A stretch of 64,000 nt of DNA from Lingula anatina (Eukaryota; Brachiopoda; Lingulata; Lingulida; Lingulidae): positions 219,917 to 283,916 of the forward strand of contig NW_019775247.1 in assembly GCF_001039355.2 (NCBI RefSeq), given 5' to 3'. Shown here piece after piece: positions 23,601 through 36,691 of the stretch. The position numbers and the translations under genes were made by a program. Every line of letters starts with the position of its first letter. Within the stretch, counting starts at the first letter, position 1. Below the pieces are notes generated by a model that saw only the letters and a program-made list of their open reading frames with translations, was not told the DNA's origin and made no database searches.

Positions 23601-26600
23601 AAAAGAGCTGGTTAAAGAGAAATTGACGTAAAATTTTAAGAAAGAAAAATAAGGCAATAACATAAATATAGTAAAAGATAATACAGAGATGGAAAAACAA
23701 CTAAACAAGAAATACATAATATATGAATCGTTTTTTTTTTATGGAAGGAGTGGGGGAGGGGCGTGGATTGGTAGAAACACGATAATTTTCACAATACATT
23801 CAGAGGGGGTATCAACAACAACAGCAACAGCAACAAGGGTCTGAAATATCCACTCAGCATTCCAAGTTTTCTACCTTTCCCACCATCATCATGGTTCCCA
23901 CCTGACACATAGCAAGACAAGTCATTAGTTTGTCAGCAGGAGTATAGATGGCAGCACAAGCTGGAGTCTGTTATTTACCATCACATTATTATTGAAGCCA
24001 TCTCTCACAAAATTCAAAACAAAATGAATATTCACTAAAAAGATGCTTTGCAAATTACAAATTCAAAATTTACAAAATCTGGACAAAAATTATGATGTTT
24101 GTATTTACCAAAATAATGCTCTGAGATAACAAAAAGCCAAAAATTTAAAAATTCTAACAAGCAATTTGGGTAGAAATCAGAGAGAATGTTTTTGTGATTA
24201 TTTGCAAATGATAAATGAGGTATATGAATTTTGTGAGAGCATCAATGAATACACACAAGCTAAATATACTCCGTATATGACTCGTCTCCAGACAATTTTG
24301 CACCACAACATAAAAACAATAATAAAAAACTTGCCAACAATATTAACTTCCCAAAAAACATGTTTAAATACAACACTGTGAAGTGGAGTTAGAAACAAGA
24401 TATTGCACAGTATTACATTACCAGACAATTACCACTGTAGTTTACATACAATAAAATGTATGATGTTGAATTATTGTACACAAATGCTATTACAAACAGT
24501 TAAGCTGTGAACAACCAGGCTCAGATGTTTACAGAATTGACTCAGTCAGTAGTTTAAAGCACAATCAGCCAATAACTAAGCATATTGTTACAGTTACAGC
24601 AACCACCCCAAAGGCAAGTTGGAAACTTGTTAGCGACTTGCTTTGCACCACTTTAATTGACACTGATTATCATTTACCAGTATACCAAATGAATTTGAGC
24701 CCAATACCCTAACGAAAAAGTCCTATAGGATCCTATAAGATCCTAAAGGATCCTATAAGATTTTGGGCCAATTTCCTATAGAATCCTATAGGATCTTATA
24801 GTATCCTATAGGACTCTTTCGTAAGGGTATGCAGTAATTTTCCGGAGGTTCCTTGTAGCATGAGTCATGTGACCCTTACGTGTTAGTCAGGTGACAGTCA
24901 TGTGAGAAGTCTTACCTTGGTAGGTGTCTTGGTGGCTACAAAGCTGGAGTATTCACTCTCAATCCTGTCTTTTCTCTCCAGCTTCTTTATGTGGATCTTA
25001 GCGCCACCTATTGTGCTATAAAAAAAGTTAAAACATCGGTGAGGGTATGTTTTATTCTCTAATGATGGGTATTGGTGATACTAGTAGAAGCTGTTACATA
25101 TTAAAGATAAGTCATCATATTTCAGCTTAATTGAGGTTTTTGCCAGGGGGAAAGCAAATATAGGTCTAATATCAAAAAGCTTTATCAAATTGTTTTAGGC
25201 ATGCTTTCTATTCTTTTCAGACTGCAATATATTTTGATGTTCATGTAGCTCAATTCAATCTTATTTCAGAGGTGCTTTGTAAAACATATCATAACTAATG
25301 TTATTCACGTAAATGTTGACCTACTTGAGATTCCAGCATGTGTTTATGTTTTCCATTGCGTAGTTTGTGTCTATGTTCATTGCATCTAAGATCCAGTTCA
25401 GTGCACACAGTTGTCTGAACAGGGCCTCCCTGAATAGGAAAATAAATTATTAAGCAAAATCCTTTCTCTTTATAATATCAGATCAATATCATTCATAATG
25501 GCACAACTCACAAATTATTAGCTTCTTTTATGCAGTCATAGACAATTGTATCATTCAACATCTTCTTACTCTGTATGTGTGACAATGATTTTTCAATCAA
25601 TTCTTACGAAATAGCAATTGTAACAATGGAACAAATAGTGTAAAACATCAACTAAATGCCAAACTGAATCATAGCTGCATATATATGGTTGAAACAGGAT
25701 AAAACAGGTGCTTTCTTAGCTTATTTTTTCTATATTATATTCCTTGGGGAGGAATTTTTATGAAGACTTACTTGGAGTGTGTGGTCAACGTTGTTGGACC
25801 GTCATTGAAGATGTTAGTGTGTGTGGCAGTGTAGGGTCTCGGAGGCAGAGTCTTGGACGACTTCTTACTGGCCGCAGACTTGGCACCCGTCCTGGCTGAT
25901 CGCGGGCTAGGATGCCTGAGAATAACAATAACGAAATATAATAAATAGATATATCTACTTACAGGGTCTTAGTTTGGAACTTTGGCATAAAAATAGACCT
26001 GTTAAGACATGTTTTTTTACTTGAATATAAAAGCTAGACATACCAACTTTTTACTTTTTAAAAAGTTTTACTATAATTTAATAGTTACTTAAGACTTTAA
26101 AAAACACCAAAATGTTATCTTTACATTTAATTTAAAGTTTGCAAATTGGCACATGTAGGTCTATACATACAAATTCCTTTACGAATTACATTAAAAGCTG
26201 CAATGCTACAAGAACTAAAAACGAGACATTTATCAATTTGTCCATATAAATACAACTCCGTACAATCTATCAGTTGACACTGTCACTTACCCAGCAAATG
26301 ACACTCTGCTCTTGGTGATAGGACTAGGAGCTGGAAGTGAGGGTTCTGGGCTCACATTGCCTTCACCACCATCTTGACTCATAAATCTGGCATAAAAGAT
26401 TTAACAAAAAATATTACAGTTATTAATCAAGTATACCATAATAACCTAAAACTTACTGGTTAATCTTATGATTATTATGAGTGGTACTCATATAATCTGT
26501 AATATAGGACCTTCTTTAAAAAAACATCTTATATTAATAGAGTACTTAATTCATTTGATTAGCTCTGGGTCACAAAACATTAAGGACATTAACATTGGGA

Positions 26601-28885
26601 GATTAAGAAAGTTGATTATTGAAATCTTGATTACTTTATTGCACAGCTTCACTTTGATATCTTCCAGACAGTAAAATATATTCAATTTATCTTTAGCTTA
26701 AAATCAAGTAATATTTCAAAAGCATCTGAGAGACAAGCACCACATAAAAAGCTTCACTCCACGAGGCTCAGCTTACCCAGTAAGCTCCACATCTTCAGCG
26801 AGTTCCTCATCTGTCTCTCCGTCGCTGGACGAGTCGTCAGGGTTCCAGTTTAACAACCCAAACTGCCTCTGCTTGCGATTCTCCATCTCCTCTTCTTGAA
26901 GCTAAAATATTTGTACAATATTTTAGATAGTTAAATATGTTCTCTGTTGTCTATTGTGCACAGTGATAATGAATAAATTCCATAATATTTCTGAAGAGAC
27001 AGAAAAACTCTTTAAACAATTTATTATAAACTTCTTTAGAAACAAATAACTTTTCTATCAACATCATTGACATAATTCAAATCAATGACTGCAGTCAGGC
27101 CTGGGGGGTTGGGGGTTGGGGGTGCTAAAGAACCACCCTTTTTTGTCAGGGAAAGGTCCATTCTGGGAAACATTTGAGGTAAGCACACAAAAGTTTCTCT
27201 GCAAAAGATCCACTTTTTTGGAAAAAGAACCCCACTTTTGAAATTGCTGGCTACGCGTCTGGCACTTTATTAAATACTTAAATACTTCAAATACAACAAG
27301 ATTTAAAAAAGCATTGTCAGCAATACATATACATTGCAATTGCAAAATGGCCCTTGGTTCTTTATTAATTATTTGACAGACCATAACAATAACCTTACAT
27401 CTCTTAGCACTTTTAGCCCAAAGTTGAAATGAAATAAACTTCTGAACTTTAGATAATTCAATTTTAATCTATAAATCTGGCTGACAAAACATTTTAACAA
27501 ACCTTCATCTCCTGCTCATATCTCAGCTTTTCAAACAATCCATGCCCCAGCTTCACATTCCTGATCAGATTTCTAGAACAAAGAACAAAGTATTTACTAA
27601 ATAATTCATAGAGAACATATCAATACTATCTAACTTAGTCTACTTATTGGAAATTGGTCTGCTTATGAACAACATTTTCTCACTGGAGACATTATTGCAA
27701 CATTTAATTAAATGTCTGGCATAACATCTAATTATGTAAAATGCACTCCTTTTAGTTTCATAGAACATTTTCTCAAATATGTTTTCCTTTAGATTATAGT
27801 ATTATATAATTGTCTTCAGAGAGGAATGTTCAGAAACCTACTACGGACCTCTGAGTGAAAAAAAAAAAAAATTCAAGTCTGACGTTGCCTGACTCTTCAT
27901 TGCTTAACTACCAGCAGATAAAAAAATGATGGTACAAAATCATGAACTTAAAACCTTAACAACAATAATCAATACATTTCAAATATTCACACAAAATTTT
28001 CTGTATCTGAAAAAGCCAAGTGTCATTCCAACCAGAAAAAAATAACTGGATATATATATATATATATATAACATTTTAGTTTGACTTATTAAGGTAAAAT
28101 TAGTGCAACATATTTTTTTTCTTTTTCTACAGCCACTTTATAAGCCAGAAATATTTATTTTGCAAAAGAAGTGCTAAGTTCAGCCCAAACACCTTTGTGG
28201 TAATATAAAAAAAAAGGCTTCTTTGACGTATGTTCTATTTTTCTTCACAAATCGTTCATTTAACTACATCATATTAAAATTACATGATAAGTGCTCACAA
28301 GTCACCTATTGTATAACCTCCATTAAAAAAACTAAAAAAAAAAACTAAATGTTTGTTTTCACAAAAGCTTTGGCACATTTAACAGGTTATCAAAATATGC
28401 TCTCATATATTTGATTGTAAACATTAAATGCACCATATATTGTTTGAAATGAACTTTTAAAAAATTGCCTCGAAGCCCTTTGAGTTGTATGACGTCCATT
28501 AAAGAAAAACCCTAAAAATCCACTCTTTTGTTCAAATATTCACTCAAAAGAGATGTTTGCTCAAATGATTACCTCTGCGTCACTAAATATAAAAGACATC
28601 GATCTAGACTAAACAGTTATGGTAAAAAGCAACTATGCTTTAAGGACTTACTTAAATTCTAAAAACAAATATTGTGCATTGTGCATTATCCAGCCCTTAC
28701 TAATGGGAGGCAAATATTTGCTTTTGGAAATGAAATATCAGGTTGTGGTTCTAGCAGTGCTGGTGTGCAAGCTTATATCACAGTGTTTTGTATTTACCAA
28801 AATAATCAGATATAAGCCACAATAATTGTTAATGTGGACTGTTTTCCTTTTTTTAAAGTCTATCTCTATGTCTCCATCCTCATTT

Positions 28886-28926
<41 letters not shown>

Positions 28927-31900
28927 ATTTTCTCTCTTTCTTTTTCTCTCTCTGATATTAATTCTCTCTCTCATTGAGATTTTCTCTCTCTTTTTCTCTT
29001 TCTCTTTCTGAGATTTTCTCTCTCTCTCTTTCTCTCTGAGATTCTCTCTCCTTCTCTCCTTCTCTCTCTCTCTCTCTCTCATTTCCTCACCTGCCGTGAG
29101 CCACTTCCTTGTGCAGGTTATTTAAATCTTTTCTCGTTCTTCTTAACACAAACTTTGCTGGAGTCTGAAAATGAAGGGAAAAATAAATTTAAAAGTCAGA
29201 AAAAGTCACCAAAATGTAAAGAAAGATGCCGTAGCAGGTTAAAAGAACGAGATCTATATTGATTAACTTCTATACAAGGAAAACAATGTTTTTTTCTCTG
29301 AAGCAAGTAGCAGGTTTTGGTAGAAATTATAGTTATCTTTGTATTACTGTACTTAATATTCACAATAAAAATTCATACAGTGCTGAATAAAAGTGAACAT
29401 TAAACCCAAATGAAGCAGTCTAACACCCCACTTCCATAGATTAGATCGACCTACTTTGGATCGACCTAACTCCCTGGGGGTTCGCGCTGAATAGCTGTCA
29501 GCCGGGCGGACACGAAAGTTAATTGCCCCTTACGGCTTGTAGTTGGCGGGGACGGACACTTAAAGGGGATTATCTGACGGTAGTCTGGTGAGACTCCCCG
29601 CGGTGATAGATCGATCTAAAGTTGTGGGAATAGACCCTAAGAAGTAGGAGAAAGGGGGGGGGGGTCGGTATGTCACCCTCAGTTCAAAGTCAGTCAGAAC
29701 GGCAGTTATAAAGACGTCTTTATTTTGATGTGCCTCGATGCAGAAGAATTCACCCAAGCAGCAACAGTGTAACTTTTCACTTCAGAATTCACAAATGATC
29801 CAGTCGGTAAACAATTAACAATTCCTTTCAACATCTCAGCAGTGCAGTAACCTCGTATTGAGAGCACAAACCAGACACTTATATCACGATTCTCTGCTGT
29901 TGGGGGGTAAACAAATAATATAAATCAATAAAGAATGGAAAATGAAATATCAAGTATACCGGCCTCTTATGTACTATATACTAGTAGATGTTTTTGTCTA
30001 TAACCCATGGATTTCATATGACAAATCTATGCTAATTCTCCTTGTTGTCACCGTCTGCTTTTTAATTCTTTTTAATTAAAAAAAATCTATACTTTTTATT
30101 GCACTAACTGGAGGAACCAAATTATGCACTTTAAATACCAATAGCATTACTAAACCATGCCAATGATGCTTCACATGGAAAAATGCAATTTACCAACCCA
30201 GCCAAGACTGGCGAAGTTTTTAATTTAATATTCACATATTTAGCAAGCAAATTTTATGGAGTTGCTTTCAACCAGTCATAAGATGTCACCACCTTTCTTG
30301 TACCATTAACCCATCTCAGTCTTAACAAAGTGTATTGTGAAAGTATGCTACCATGTCCTCAAAACTACTTTTTTTTATCTAAATAACAACTTTGTTTCTA
30401 GACTGTGCTGTAAGTGACAATCTCTGTTATTGCTACTTTCAAGGGAAAATGGAAGTCTGCAGTGACTATGAATCCAATGCCAGAATATCAGGTACAATGA
30501 AAATATTCTTTTCAAATCACATTTATAAGACTGGTCTATAATTTATTATCCATCCAGACAGATCAGTAAACAGTGGCAATATGTGAAAATTAATTAACAA
30601 AAGTTACTGGTTTCTGCTTTCCACTGAATCTGAAACCCATAAAACCCAATAAAATCTGTATCCAATGTTAAACTCAGTGTTAGAAATTAAGGCTGGACCG
30701 TCTGCCCAGTGCCGACAACTTTCAAGACGGGCTGATAAGTTTTCCCACCCGTCAGACATTCAATTCAGCTCTTTTCAAGATGGCTGGACTTTCGGTCCAG
30801 CAACTAATTTTCCTAAGAGGCAAACACTGGTTAAACGTATTGTTTTTCTTTCTTTTTTTTTTCATTTTTCATTAATAGAACTCACCATAGGTCTGAGAGA
30901 CTGGGTTTGCTGGCCCTCCTCCTCGCTATCCTCTTCCTCCTCGCTGGACGAGTCCTCATCATCACTCTGAAAAGACGGAAACCCAAACATTTAACAGTTA
31001 TTATTTATCAATACTACCAGTCATCTTGGGTCTTTTCTATATAATAAAACAAAACTTCAGTCAGCAAATTGGTCTGTACTTTTAGATGAAAAAGGGTCAC
31101 ATTTAGTTCTACATATATACATACAGTCCACTCATTGGTAAATTACTGGTTAAGACTTAGAATTTATTAGCCTAAAGCAATAGGCCCTTAAGGCCGCCCT
31201 TTTATTTGTAAAACAGGACTGCTTCAATATTAAATTTAATAAGACTTCTCTAGATTTACCTTAGATCAATGAGATTTTTATTTATTATTATTATTTTTTT
31301 TTTTTTATTATTATTATTATTTTTTTTTTTTTTTTTTTTGCTATATTAAGGTCTTTAAATCCTTGTGCACATCTTCTATCAATCATTGACCATAATTCCT
31401 AAGATTTGGTTGCAGACTCAAAATTTGACTTTGCAATTGCAACATAGGCAAGCAGTTCATTTTTAACTAAATAGCATCTAGCAGATATCATCTTGGGCAA
31501 ATCCATGAATTATTCTCAGACTGTTACTTTCACTGGTTTGCAATTTAAATTGGACATCTCCAGCACTGACTAATCTCCCCCTAAACACCATGTCCATTTT
31601 CACATATATATGTATATTATGTAACCTATACGCTTGATCCCTTATTCACAAACCAATTACCCATTCATATCAATACAAGATGTTTATCGCAACCATCAGC
31701 AATAAAGCTCTGGACTGTACGCAGCTGTATTGATTTCAATCTCAGGTACGTACTGCTAATAACGGTCACTTTCACTGAGAGGATACCGCATTGATTATTG
31801 CACCGTCACGCAACGCGGTGCGCAAAATGCAGCTAATAAACACAGTTGGAGCTAGAGTCAAGGAGAAAATGACGGCTATTCAGGCTTCTGCAGCACGCAC

Positions 31901-33064
31901 AGGAAAATCTCTCAAAAGCTTTTAGTCTTGTATAAAAACATCACTACCTCAGTTGCTACCGACTGTACATATTAGCATTTTATATTTTAAGCCTATTTTC
32001 TTTCCTGAGATTTACCTCATCTTACAGAAAAATTATTATCTGAGAAATGGAGAAAAAATCAAAATGACAGACAAAAAACAGTGTTAATATGAAATCTAAA
32101 ATTGGGGTGCGAGACAAAGAAAATTTAGTCTACATTAGATTCATACATGTATCAAAGGTAAACTGTCTGCATTTAATTTTCAAAAGTCATATTTATTAAC
32201 ATCTACATTCCTGCAAGACTAATCATCTCTTCCACTTCAGACTTTAAAAGTGATATAACCCCTCAAATAAAAATTACATTAAGCATCTGATGTTGATATT
32301 TCCTACTGAAACATACAGGGAGACATGGCAGTCAATCTTACAGGATCAAAACAATTATTTATATAAATAAATAATTTAATTTCAACTGGTATAAAACATC
32401 AAATCCTAGTGCAAGGACAGGTAGAGCAATGATTAACTGGCAGGAGAAAAATTGCTTTGTTTTTCAAACCATTCTTCACTGAAAATTCAACTTGTCGTGA
32501 AAATCCTCGATTAAAATGCCTGTTTTTAACATCAAATTTTCTCCCGGACAAGGGTTTTCCCAGCTATAACCATCTAGCCGTCATTTGGATGACCACTATA
32601 TCACTGGACGGCCTATATATTTTCAAAGACAGCTGGATGGCTTATGGATTTTTTGAAAATATGACGGCTTTAGGCATTCATTGACTCCATGAAAATATGT
32701 ACTCGTAGGTAGTTACAGGTGGTAATTTTGGGCAGCCTGTACCCCCAAACTATAAAAACCCCTGCTCCTGAATATAACCTACCTCATTCCACTGGCCTAG
32801 AGCTGTCAGTATAAGCCTTTTGTTGGACAGATAAATCTCTCCGCCAATGTTCTGATACGGTTTATAGTTCACAGAGCGAAAGCCCTGTTGTGTGAGTTGG
32901 CGTATGCGCCTGTTGTAATTTTCCTCGCGTACATTTTGACGTGTGGGGAAGGTGGGATTGTAGACCTCAGCGCTTCGGGCTTGGATTTTTATTCCCTTCT
33001 GACTGAGGATGGGGGGAGCTTCTCGGCGGATATACGTCCGGGGATCGTCCCTTCCTTTAGGCAT
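17396..33064 (-). CDS. CCDC60: CCDC60 homologue, coiled-coil domain-containing protein 60 (17 coding exons, about 748 aa)
   Basis: Exons, all GT-AG with matching phases: 33064-32783, 30966-30886, 29164-29091, 27572-27503, 26901-26777, 26386-26291, 25915-25772, 25429-25325, 25015-24916, 22578-22353, 22031-21881, 21718-21655, 21283-21186, 20820-20680, 20106-19954, 19167-19068, 17632-17396. They sum to 2247 bases. The landmarks recalled for CCDC60 are ALFRQLCALNWILDAM (exon 8), CWNL followed by GGAK (exons 8/9), NLPSNRWSHMA (exon 14), QKYATCQQKFLAIPFSKNTV (exon 15) and a C-terminal block with RLRDWEICNPDVSAAIEFCR (exon 17). Exons 2 and 5 are acidic and serine-rich; exon 11 ends in polyproline and a lysine run. 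ATG 33064 is the first in frame after an upstream stop. Vertebrate CCDC60 is poorly characterised and expressed in ciliated tissue and testis, so the function is not known. Human CCDC60 is shorter, about 550 aa. Confidence 0.9.
19440..19870 (+). repeat. Minisatellite, about 66-base period, in CCDC60 intron 15
   Basis: Units start at tgccaacaatgacatcatag and contain gtgacaataacaatgatatc and agtaacagtgacatcacaa. About six imperfect units are seen; flanking DNA from 19180 holds shorter relatives of the motif. Confidence 0.75.
23281..23538. mobile_element. Long perfect-type foldback MITE flanked by TA, in CCDC60 intron 9
   Basis: The ends AGGCTTCGTTCACATGCAAT and ATTGCATGTGAACGAAGCCT are exact complements, and both sides are flanked by TA. 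The arms run almost to the centre (cagttactta / taagtaactg region), so transcripts would form a hairpin of about 120 base pairs. Non-coding. Confidence 0.8.
24705..24830. mobile_element. Short foldback element (cctataggatc repeats) in CCDC60 intron 9
   Basis: The ends taccctaacgaaaaagtcct and aggactctttcgtaagggta are near complements. The inside is made of repeated cctata(g/a)gatcc palindromes. Confidence 0.7.
27096..27263. repeat. Relative of the 36794 insertion, in CCDC60 intron 4
   Basis: It has caggcctgg, aaagaaccacccttttttg, a gtccattctggg segment, agaaccccacttttgaaatt and gctggctacgcgtctgg in the same order. Confidence 0.6.
28888..29080 (+). repeat. CT-rich low-complexity array (ctctctctgagattttctc units)
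   Basis: It is a (CT)n run followed by repeats of tctctgagattttctctctc, ending ten bases before exon 3 of CCDC60. On the CCDC60 strand it is purine-rich and sits right after the donor at 29091. Confidence 0.8.
29430..29640. mobile_element. GATCGATC MITE, copy in a CCDC60 intron
   Basis: It shares tggatcgacctaactccctg, ggttcgcgctgaat, agctgtcagc and gatagatcgatc with the copies at 1574-2024. Confidence 0.7.
32783..33064 (-). CDS. CCDC60: First coding exon of CCDC60
   Basis: It has 94 codons from ATG to the donor GAG|gtaggt and is basic. It includes PKGRDDPRTYIRREAPP, SAEVYNPTFPTRQNVREENY and SNKRLILTALGQ. It is preceded by a good acceptor (tctgtttcag) at 33092 and an in-frame TAA, so at least one non-coding exon is expected upstream. 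Confidence 0.8.
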
Positions 33065-33456
33065 ATTGCTCACGACAATTTATTCTGTTTACTGAAACAG
33101 AAAATAAAATTATCTTCAGAACTACATATATGAACTGTATATATAGTGAGAGACATTCATTAATTGGCAGATCTGAGACGTGTGTGTGTGTGTGTGTGTG
33201 TGTGAGAGTTTGTCCCTGGATCCACTAGTATAGATCATATTATATTGCTGCATCCAGTTCCCATTAGGGGACATTAACATGTAGACTTTGACATCCTATT
33301 TTTGTGCTCTTCTTACTAGATTAATTAAACTAGAGTCTACAAGGTAGAAGAAAAGTAAATAGTATAAGACATGTTGTTACATTACATCTCAGTCTTTCTA
33401 TGATGATACTGAGATATGTGTATAAAACTTAGCCCAGTAAGAATAATCTATTCGGT

Positions 33457-34019
33457 ACTTTTGTAGTATACCCCCCCACCCTGTAACTTTCTGTAACTTT
33501 CACCTTTCAAACAGTTTTTTACATTTTCTTGTTCAGCTATGTCAAAGCTGTTGAAATAAAATGCTTTTGTAATTACCTGTGGACTTTTCATTAGTTTTAA
33601 TCACGTTTAATCCAGCCCATTGAAATACAATGTTAGAATCTTCAATTTACACCCGCAGTCAATAACTTGCCGCGTTTTCGTTGGCTACCTCTAAGGTAAT
33701 TTTATGTGAACAAGTAGCTCATAATAATTTCACAGAGGAAGTCCAAGTATACAATATATCAATCTTATGTTCACATAAAATAAGTTAGAGTTAGCCAACG
33801 AAAACGCTGCAAGTTATTGACTGCAGATACATTGTAAATTTTCACATTGTATTTCAATGGGGTGGATTAAACGTGCTTAAAACTAATAAAAAGTCCACAG
33901 GTAATTACAAAAACGTTTTATTTCAACAGCTTTGACATAGGTGAAAAAGACAAAGTAAAAAAATGTTTGAAAAATGAAAGTTTCAGGAAGTTACAGGGTG
34001 GGGGGGTATACTACAAAAG
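33457..34019. mobile_element. 563-base inverted-repeat element just 5' of CCDC60
   Basis: The left end acttttgtagtatacccccc and the right end gggggggtatactacaaaag are complementary. Further in, gacttttcattagtttt pairs with aaaactaataaaaagtc, and gcgttttcgttggcta with tagccaacgaaaacgc. Non-coding. It lies between the candidate 5' exon (34317) and the first coding exon. Confidence 0.75.
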
Positions 34020-34246
34020 ATCATGTTTGTGCCGCGAACCTTTTACTTGTAATACAGTTGTGGATATATTAACACGTCCGTCAAACTTTAAACACATTTA
34101 GGGCAGCCACACGGACAAGTCGTAAGTGCCGAAATGGGCTGACTATTTTCTAGTATTTATACCTAAAGATGTAGTTACGTGAGATAGGCACGCTTACTAC
34201 TATTACTACATGTAGTCCCCATGTTAATATCAGTAACTTGCGTTAC

Positions 34247-34282
<36 letters not shown>

Positions 34283-34316
34283 TTATCATAAACTTATCTT
34301 GCCGTTAAACACTTAC

Positions 34317-34346
34317 CCTTGTCATTTTTGGGTCTATATAATCCAT
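34317..34346 (-). other. Candidate 5' exon end of CCDC60 with a 10-codon upstream ORF
   Basis: ATG GAT TAT ... ACA AGG ends at a strong donor, AGG|gtaagt. If it is spliced to the acceptor before 33091, the next codon is TAA. The result is a ten-codon ORF (MDYIDPKMTR) that stops 24 bases before the CCDC60 start codon. This is an inference from splice signals only. Confidence 0.3.
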
Positions 34347-35348
34347 AGGTAAGTAAAATCGCAAGACGCAACTTCTACTCTACTGATATCAACGTAAGCT
34401 TACGCGAGCTGCCATTGCTTTCTATGCTCTTCCAATCAACTAGCAAAACCCCCATCAATTTAAAAATCATTCATCTATTTTTTACTCCATTAAAATGTAA
34501 TCTGATGCCAAAGAGACACTCAAAATTGCTTTTAGTACATATTAGACATTGCAAAAATGTAATGTTTGCGGAAGGTAAAGTCAACAATGAAAAATTTAAA
34601 CGTGCAGAGGGGGTAACCCATTTACTGTAACAGCGCGTAAATAAACCATGACGTCGCATAGCTACCAGGTGACCCCAGTGCAAAACACTTGATTGTGTCA
34701 GCACAGAGTGCGCGTTGTTTCGGGGGAGGGGGTGTCTGTTGTACAAGTTTTACTGATTTGCTGAGCAAACTAAAATTTAGTAAACTGCTTAAATTTAGAG
34801 TAGACAGTTTGGAGAAGATATTCAGAGACATTTAAATGACGTAGTACCTCTGTACATGCTGGATCTACCATTTTTAAAGTCCCGCGACCGCTCTGGCTAC
34901 TTTTGTGAAGCACGCTCTTCCGGGCGGTGTCTTATATAGTTACAAATAATTTGTATTTACACACTGTCACTATTTTTAAAGCAATCTCCAGGTTAAAATC
35001 GCTTGTTTTAATGCGATATTTCAATGTAAACAGAACGCGTTCTTTTTATTTTCAAATGTGAGGTTCATGTCACATTTAGGCCCTAGCTCCTATGGGCCTA
35101 ATTTTTTTTTTTTTTTTTTTTTTTAGCCAGATGCCATTTCTTATAGGGCCTATCTCCTTGATAAAAAATGTGATGTATGACGTGGTTGATAGCTTTCAAA
35201 CGATCTCTAATTTTACTTTTGAAGTTAGAAATTTTATAGGCCCTACTTTATCTCTCTGCACGTCTACCGGGGACACATGAAGGCCTATCTGGGTTGCGCT
35301 GTCTCTTAAATTATTTTCACCTATTCATACAATAGCTGACCTACACAA

Positions 35349-35510
35349 AGGCGGATCCAGCTTTATTGCTGACAGTCTTCTAAATTATATTCTATTGTTG
35401 ATCCAACCTCCATTTTTGGCCGTTTCGACAGAAAAAAATTATAGCCTACCCGTCAATGAAGCTTAAACTTAAAAAATTGCGATCACCTTCCGGAAATACA
35501 GTAGACGGCT
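35349..35510. mobile_element. Degenerate copy of the CAGGGGCGGATCC MITE
   Basis: It keeps ggcggatccag, gacagtcttctaaattatat and a diverged gacggct end, but lacks a clean right terminus. Confidence 0.55.
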
Positions 35511-36691
35511 ACAGTTTTGGAATTTAGAGCATGTTTTACAATGTTGTAAAATTGGTACTTGAAAAATTTGAGAAAAAATACTATTGAAGATTATTGTTCC
35601 ACAAAGCGTCCGATGGATGACGTGAAAGTGACACCCCGGTGGCGACTGTTGTGACAACAGGCAGTGTCCAAAAGTGCGTCTGGGAGAGTTTTGTAGATCA
35701 CAGAATGTGGTAGAGAAGACGACACATTCAACGTTCCCACCGCCACCAATGCAGAGAAAATACAGTGGAGAGCAGTCATACAAAATACGGCGAACTTATC
35801 AGAAAAAAAATATGCATTTGTACAAATAGAATAAGATACAAAGCAATGAGATAACGTGAAAAACAAATTAAATAGAAGGCCGACATCAAAGGCGTCAGGG
35901 TCACAAATGGGCTTATATACCGGAAGTAATCGCCATGAAAAAATATTTTAAAATTTATAAAAAATGAAAGCCATGTAGTTAAGATAAAATTTTCATTAAT
36001 GTATTTCGTTCCATTTCAGATAGGCTTACAGCTTAGGCCCTACCTGTTACGTGTTATCGTCGGTTCACGCCACAGAGGCAAAGCAATTATGATAGTTCTT
36101 TTTAAAGAAACTATTTCATTTGCACTAAAATTTCAGGTTTTATTTAGTAAAAATGCACTTTGAATTCAAAGCCATCATAATGCTTCTTATTAACACCATT
36201 TTATGTCAATGTGCAGGTAAATAAAAGTTGAGCAGTTTTAAAATTACGACAATTGGCAAAGGTTTTCTTTTCTTTCCGCCCCCCCACCTTTTTTTTTTTT
36301 TTAGTATTTTCAGCATTGCGTATGTTTCTGCACACATTTAGTCTACATGTAGTTAGTGCCATTGACATTATCTAAAATAGTTTATATTCAGTCGTCCATC
36401 TTTTTCATTTTCTATTTATTTTTATGCTTACTTTCTTTATTCTCTTGGGACTCACGTGAGAGTAATAACACCTATTGATCAATCAATTAAGAGGGGATCG
36501 GAAGCAGTATTGTGCTTTTATGATCTCTTATTCAGATAAAGAGTAAAAAAAGTTTATTGTCTTCTGAACTATATATAGAAAGACATGCATTGTTTGTGTG
36601 TGTGCGTGTGCGTGTGTGTGCGTGTGCGTGTGTGTGTGTGTGTAGGCCTAAATACCCTAAGCCCAATTGCATTATTTGAAGGTTGTCTGGT

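Noticed and set aside
28738-29082. 114-codon minus frame rich in REREKE
   Set aside because: It is a translation of the CT-rich array next to CCDC60 exon 3, not protein-coding.
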